Shown here in pieces: positions 13,071-15,400 of a stretch of 15,400 bases of DNA. The translations under genes and the position numbers were made by a program. Origin of the DNA: an uncultured Collinsella sp. (GTDB taxonomy: Bacteria; Actinomycetota; Coriobacteriia; Coriobacteriales; Coriobacteriaceae); the NCBI GenBank assembly GCA_900554455.1, contig USHT01000005.1:1-15400 (forward strand), read 5' to 3'. Positions within the stretch are counted from its first letter, which is position 1; every line of letters begins with the position of its first letter. The notes below the pieces were generated by a model. It did not search any database. It was not told the DNA's origin and saw only the letters and a list, made by a program, of their open reading frames with translations.

Positions 13071-14924
13071 ATGCCGCTTTTCTCGCAACATACCGCCCGG
13101 TTCTCGCCGGACGTTCCTTTGGAGGGCACCAGCTCTCGCGAGCTGCTCAAGCGGTACCAGCCGCTCGAGACACTTGCGACCGGCGGTTTTGGCTCCATCG
13201 AGATCTGCCGCGACACGCACCTGCGCCGCCGCGTCGCCATTAAACGCATCCCCCTCATCAACGGTGCCGGCATGCCCGCCAGCGACATCATGGATGTCCT
13301 GCGCGAGGCGCACACTGCCGCCATGCTTCAACATCCCAATATCGTGCAGGTCATCGACTTTACGCACGACACAGCCTATGCCTACCTGGTCATGGAATAT
13401 GTCGATGGCATGTCGCTGGCCGAGTTTTTGCATCGCGTAGACGGCCACTCCCTTACCTTTGACGAGGCCGCGGCCATTGCCGATGCCTTGGGCCAGGCGC
13501 TCACCTTCGCCCATAGTAATGGCGTACTCCACCTGGACATTAAGCCCGCCAACGTGCTCATCGACCACTCGGGCAATGTAAAGCTCACCGACTTTGGCAT
13601 GGCGCGACTGTCGTCTGCCGGTGGCTTTGGCGGCTCACGCGGCGGCACCATCGGCTACATGCCGCCCGAGCAGCTCGATATCGAGACCGGCACGGTCGAC
13701 GAGCGCGCCGATGTCTTTGCCCTCGCCTGTGTGATCTACGAGGGTCTGTGCGGCAGCGCTCCCTTTATGGCGGCCACGCCCGCCGACTCGCTCGACCGCA
13801 TCATCGGCGGCGCCACCTATCCCAACGAGCTGATACCACACTTCCCCCCGGGAGCCGAGGCCGCGCTCATGAGCGCGCTCTCCCCCATGCCGCAGGACCG
13901 CCCCAACAGCATCGAGGCATTTTGCGACCAGCTCCTTGCCGGTCTGGGCAGCGTGCGCGAGGGCCGTCGCAGCCTGGAGCAAATGGTTGGCGAACTTTCG
14001 GATGACGAGCAGGAGCTCGACGATATCGAGCCGTCGCACTACGAGGACGACGCCATTGAGGTCGACCCCGCACTCGGCTGGGCGGGCACGCGCTGGAGCC
14101 ATACGCGCGACTACACCATGCGCACTATCTCGGCGCTAACGTGCGGCACCTTTAGCTTTTTGCTGATGCAAACGGCCGGGGTCGCGACGCTTCCCGGCCT
14201 GGTCATTGCGGCCATCGCGATCGGAGCGGCGGCTGGCCTGGCCCCCCAGATTGGCTCGGCCATCTCGGCTGTGGGCTTTTTGGTGCTCATGGCCAACGCC
14301 ACCATGCAGGCACAGGGCATCCTGTCGATGCTGCCCGTCGCGGTGATCTTTGCCGCTGCCATGTCCGGTTGGTGGATCGCCTGGGGTCGCACCGAGGCTG
14401 CCGCGAGCGCCGCACTCACCTGTGCACTCGCGCTTGGCTGTCTGACCGGCAATACCTTCCTAGCAGCTGGGGTCGCCGCCGGCGTCGCGTCATTTTGGCT
14501 CGGCCCGGCAAGCGCCGCCGCGGCAACGGGCATGGGCGCGCTTTTTGCCCGTCTGGCCACGGTCGCGCTTTCAGCCGGAGGCGTGCTGGGGCTCGGTAAC
14601 GTTGCTGCAGCGCTGGGAGACCCGCTCCTTTGGGCTGCCTTTGTGCTGGTCGCGGCAACTGCCGCGGCGTCATCTGCGCTGCTCAATGTCCATGCCAAGC
14701 GTGCCGATCAGGGCTCAAACCTTGCCGCAATCGCCGCCATCGCTGTCACCGGCATCGGCTGCGCAGCGGCGTCCTGTCTTGCACACCATATGGAAATTGC
14801 CAGCCTTGCAGCCGCGGTCATCGCCAAGGCGGCGGTTGCGGGAATCCTATCCTCTATAATCGTTGGGATATGCCTATATTTGCTCGGATACCAAAGAACC
14901 TATACGGAGAGTGATCTTTCGTGA
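13071..14924 (+). CDS. Polytopic membrane Ser/Thr protein kinase, HLD type
   Basis: A 617-residue protein. The kinase domain spans about residues 30-290. It shows a glycine-rich loop LATGGFGSI (35-43), VAIK Lys58, a candidate alpha-C Glu79, the catalytic loop HLDIKPANVLI (Asp156, Lys158, Asn161), DFG Asp174 and GYMPPEQ (196-201). The usual HRD Arg is Leu155, so it lacks the Arg that links activation-loop phosphorylation to catalysis; such kinases may not need that step. An acidic linker (305-335) leads to about eight hydrophobic helices (352-605) rich in Ala and Gly. No extracellular PASTA domain is present. ATG 13071 is chosen for GAGGG 6 bases upstream; a TTG two codons earlier is less likely. 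Its stop overlaps the GTG of the FhaA-like gene, so the two are co-translated. Substrate unknown; the FhaA partner is a natural candidate. Confidence 0.92.
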   Translation: MPLFSQHTARFSPDVPLEGTSSRELLKRYQPLETLATGGFGSIEICRDTHLRRRVAIKRIPLINGAGMPASDIMDVLREAHTAAMLQHPNIVQVIDFTHDTAYAYLVMEYVDGMSLAEFLHRVDGHSLTFDEAAAIADALGQALTFAHSNGVLHLDIKPANVLIDHSGNVKLTDFGMARLSSAGGFGGSRGGTIGYMPPEQLDIETGTVDERADVFALACVIYEGLCGSAPFMAATPADSLDRIIGGATYPNELIPHFPPGAEAALMSALSPMPQDRPNSIEAFCDQLLAGLGSVREGRRSLEQMVGELSDDEQELDDIEPSHYEDDAIEVDPALGWAGTRWSHTRDYTMRTISALTCGTFSFLLMQTAGVATLPGLVIAAIAIGAAAGLAPQIGSAISAVGFLVLMANATMQAQGILSMLPVAVIFAAAMSGWWIAWGRTEAAASAALTCALALGCLTGNTFLAAGVAAGVASFWLGPASAAAATGMGALFARLATVALSAGGVLGLGNVAAALGDPLLWAAFVLVAATAAASSALLNVHAKRADQGSNLAAIAAIAVTGIGCAAASCLAHHMEIASLAAAVIAKAAVAGILSSIIVGICLYLLGYQRTYTESDLS

Positions 14925-15400
14925 ACTTCCTGAACATCTTCGAGGACCACGTGGCCGGCATCTTCGGTGCCACCCGTGCCCCGTTCTCCTTTAAGAAGCT
15001 TGCCAAGCAGGCCGCTCGCGACATGGAGGATCAGACTCTGGTGATCAACGGCGTCAACACGGCGCCGGCACTCTATACCATCCTTATCGCCGCCGACGAC
15101 GATCCCATGCTCGCCCCGTTCTACCCCGAGCTTTCGCGCGAGGTCCGCGAGTTCGTGAAGGCGCAGGCCGAAAAGCGCCGCTATGTCTTTGTCGGCGAGC
15201 CCCTCGTGCGCTTTATGATCGATCCGCAGCTGCGCGCCGGCAAGTTCTCGGTCTTTGCCGAGAACGTCGATGCCCCCACGCTCGGCCGCCTGTACGAAGA
15301 AGAGCGCGCCTATCAGAACGGCCTGGGCCAGAACAACTCCGCGGCAAGCCGTGCCGCCAGCGCCCCGCGCGCCGGCCAGCAGCAGTTTGCCGCCCCGCAG
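14921..15400 (+). CDS. FhaA-like protein, N-terminal part (DUF3662), cut by window edge
   Basis: The first 160 residues are seen; the gene continues to the right. The start is GTG (14921), overlapping the kinase stop as GTGA, with GGAGAGTGA about 9 bases upstream. MNFLNIFEDHVAGIFGATRA, then SFKKLAKQAARDMEDQTLVI and a strand-rich region (ALYTILIAADD, RYVFVGEPLVRFMID), match the FhaA N-terminal DUF3662 domain of Actinobacteria. From about residue 135 a Gln/Ala/Ser-rich linker begins, as in FhaA, which normally leads to a C-terminal FHA domain outside this window. In Mycobacterium the FhaA family sits with PknA/PknB and peptidoglycan synthesis genes; here its partner is the kinase just upstream. 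The role in cell-wall control is inference. Confidence 0.88.
   Translation, partial: MNFLNIFEDHVAGIFGATRAPFSFKKLAKQAARDMEDQTLVINGVNTAPALYTILIAADDDPMLAPFYPELSREVREFVKAQAEKRRYVFVGEPLVRFMIDPQLRAGKFSVFAENVDAPTLGRLYEEERAYQNGLGQNNSAASRAASAPRAGQQQFAAPQ

Noticed and set aside
1..15400. tRNA, rRNA, CRISPR array or integrase attachment site
   Set aside because: Scanning intergenic stretches on both strands showed no cloverleaf-like sequence, no regularly spaced direct repeats, and no integrase gene.

Overview
The window is a high-GC bacterial chromosome segment that reads most like a member of the Coriobacteriia, such as a gut Collinsella. No single marker proves this; three things point that way. There is a DnaX with a very long Ala/Pro-rich tail next to ybaB and recR. 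There is an actinobacterial FhaA-type protein (DUF3662 N-terminus). There are two eukaryote-like Ser/Thr kinases whose C-terminal halves are bundles of membrane helices rather than PASTA repeats.

Layout from left to right. Bases 1-491 hold the truncated end of a repetitive surface-protein gene on the minus strand. Bases 492 to about 2995 are an apparently intact IS21-family element (istA-istB, minus strand) with paired iterated repeats at both ends and an intrinsic terminator embedded in its left end. Bases 3013 to about 3650 are an AT-richer, decayed class I SAM-dependent methyltransferase gene, broken by frameshifts and an internal stop. A 270-base stretch with palindromic elements follows. 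Bases 3927-7615 form a tightly packed minus-strand operon: secreted or membrane-anchored protein, membrane Ser/Thr kinase, FHA-domain protein. An extended -10 promoter and an intrinsic hairpin sit directly in front of the first ribosome binding site. Bases 7786-9606 hold a strong recR terminator, recR, ybaB and an opposite-strand small membrane protein gene. Bases 9628-12093 are dnaX. Divergent from it is a YcxB-like membrane protein gene (12210-12926). Finally there is a second kinase gene (13071-14924) that overlaps a truncated fhaA-like gene running off the right edge.

The genes fall into three themes. DNA maintenance (dnaX, ybaB, recR) is the conserved core, but its usual operon order is split by an opposite-strand gene. 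Phospho-signalling appears as two kinase/FHA modules 5-6 kb apart that transcribe away from the core in opposite directions; the kinases would phosphorylate Thr/Ser residues that FHA domains recognise. The left 3.9 kb is accessory, with an insertion sequence lying between fragments of two unrelated genes, which indicates rearrangement or decay. The most novel candidate is the secreted protein-kinase-FHA operon. Its FHA domain keeps the Ser, His and Asn of the fold but has Ala where the usual Gly-Arg motif has Arg, and its 5' leader looks like an attenuator.
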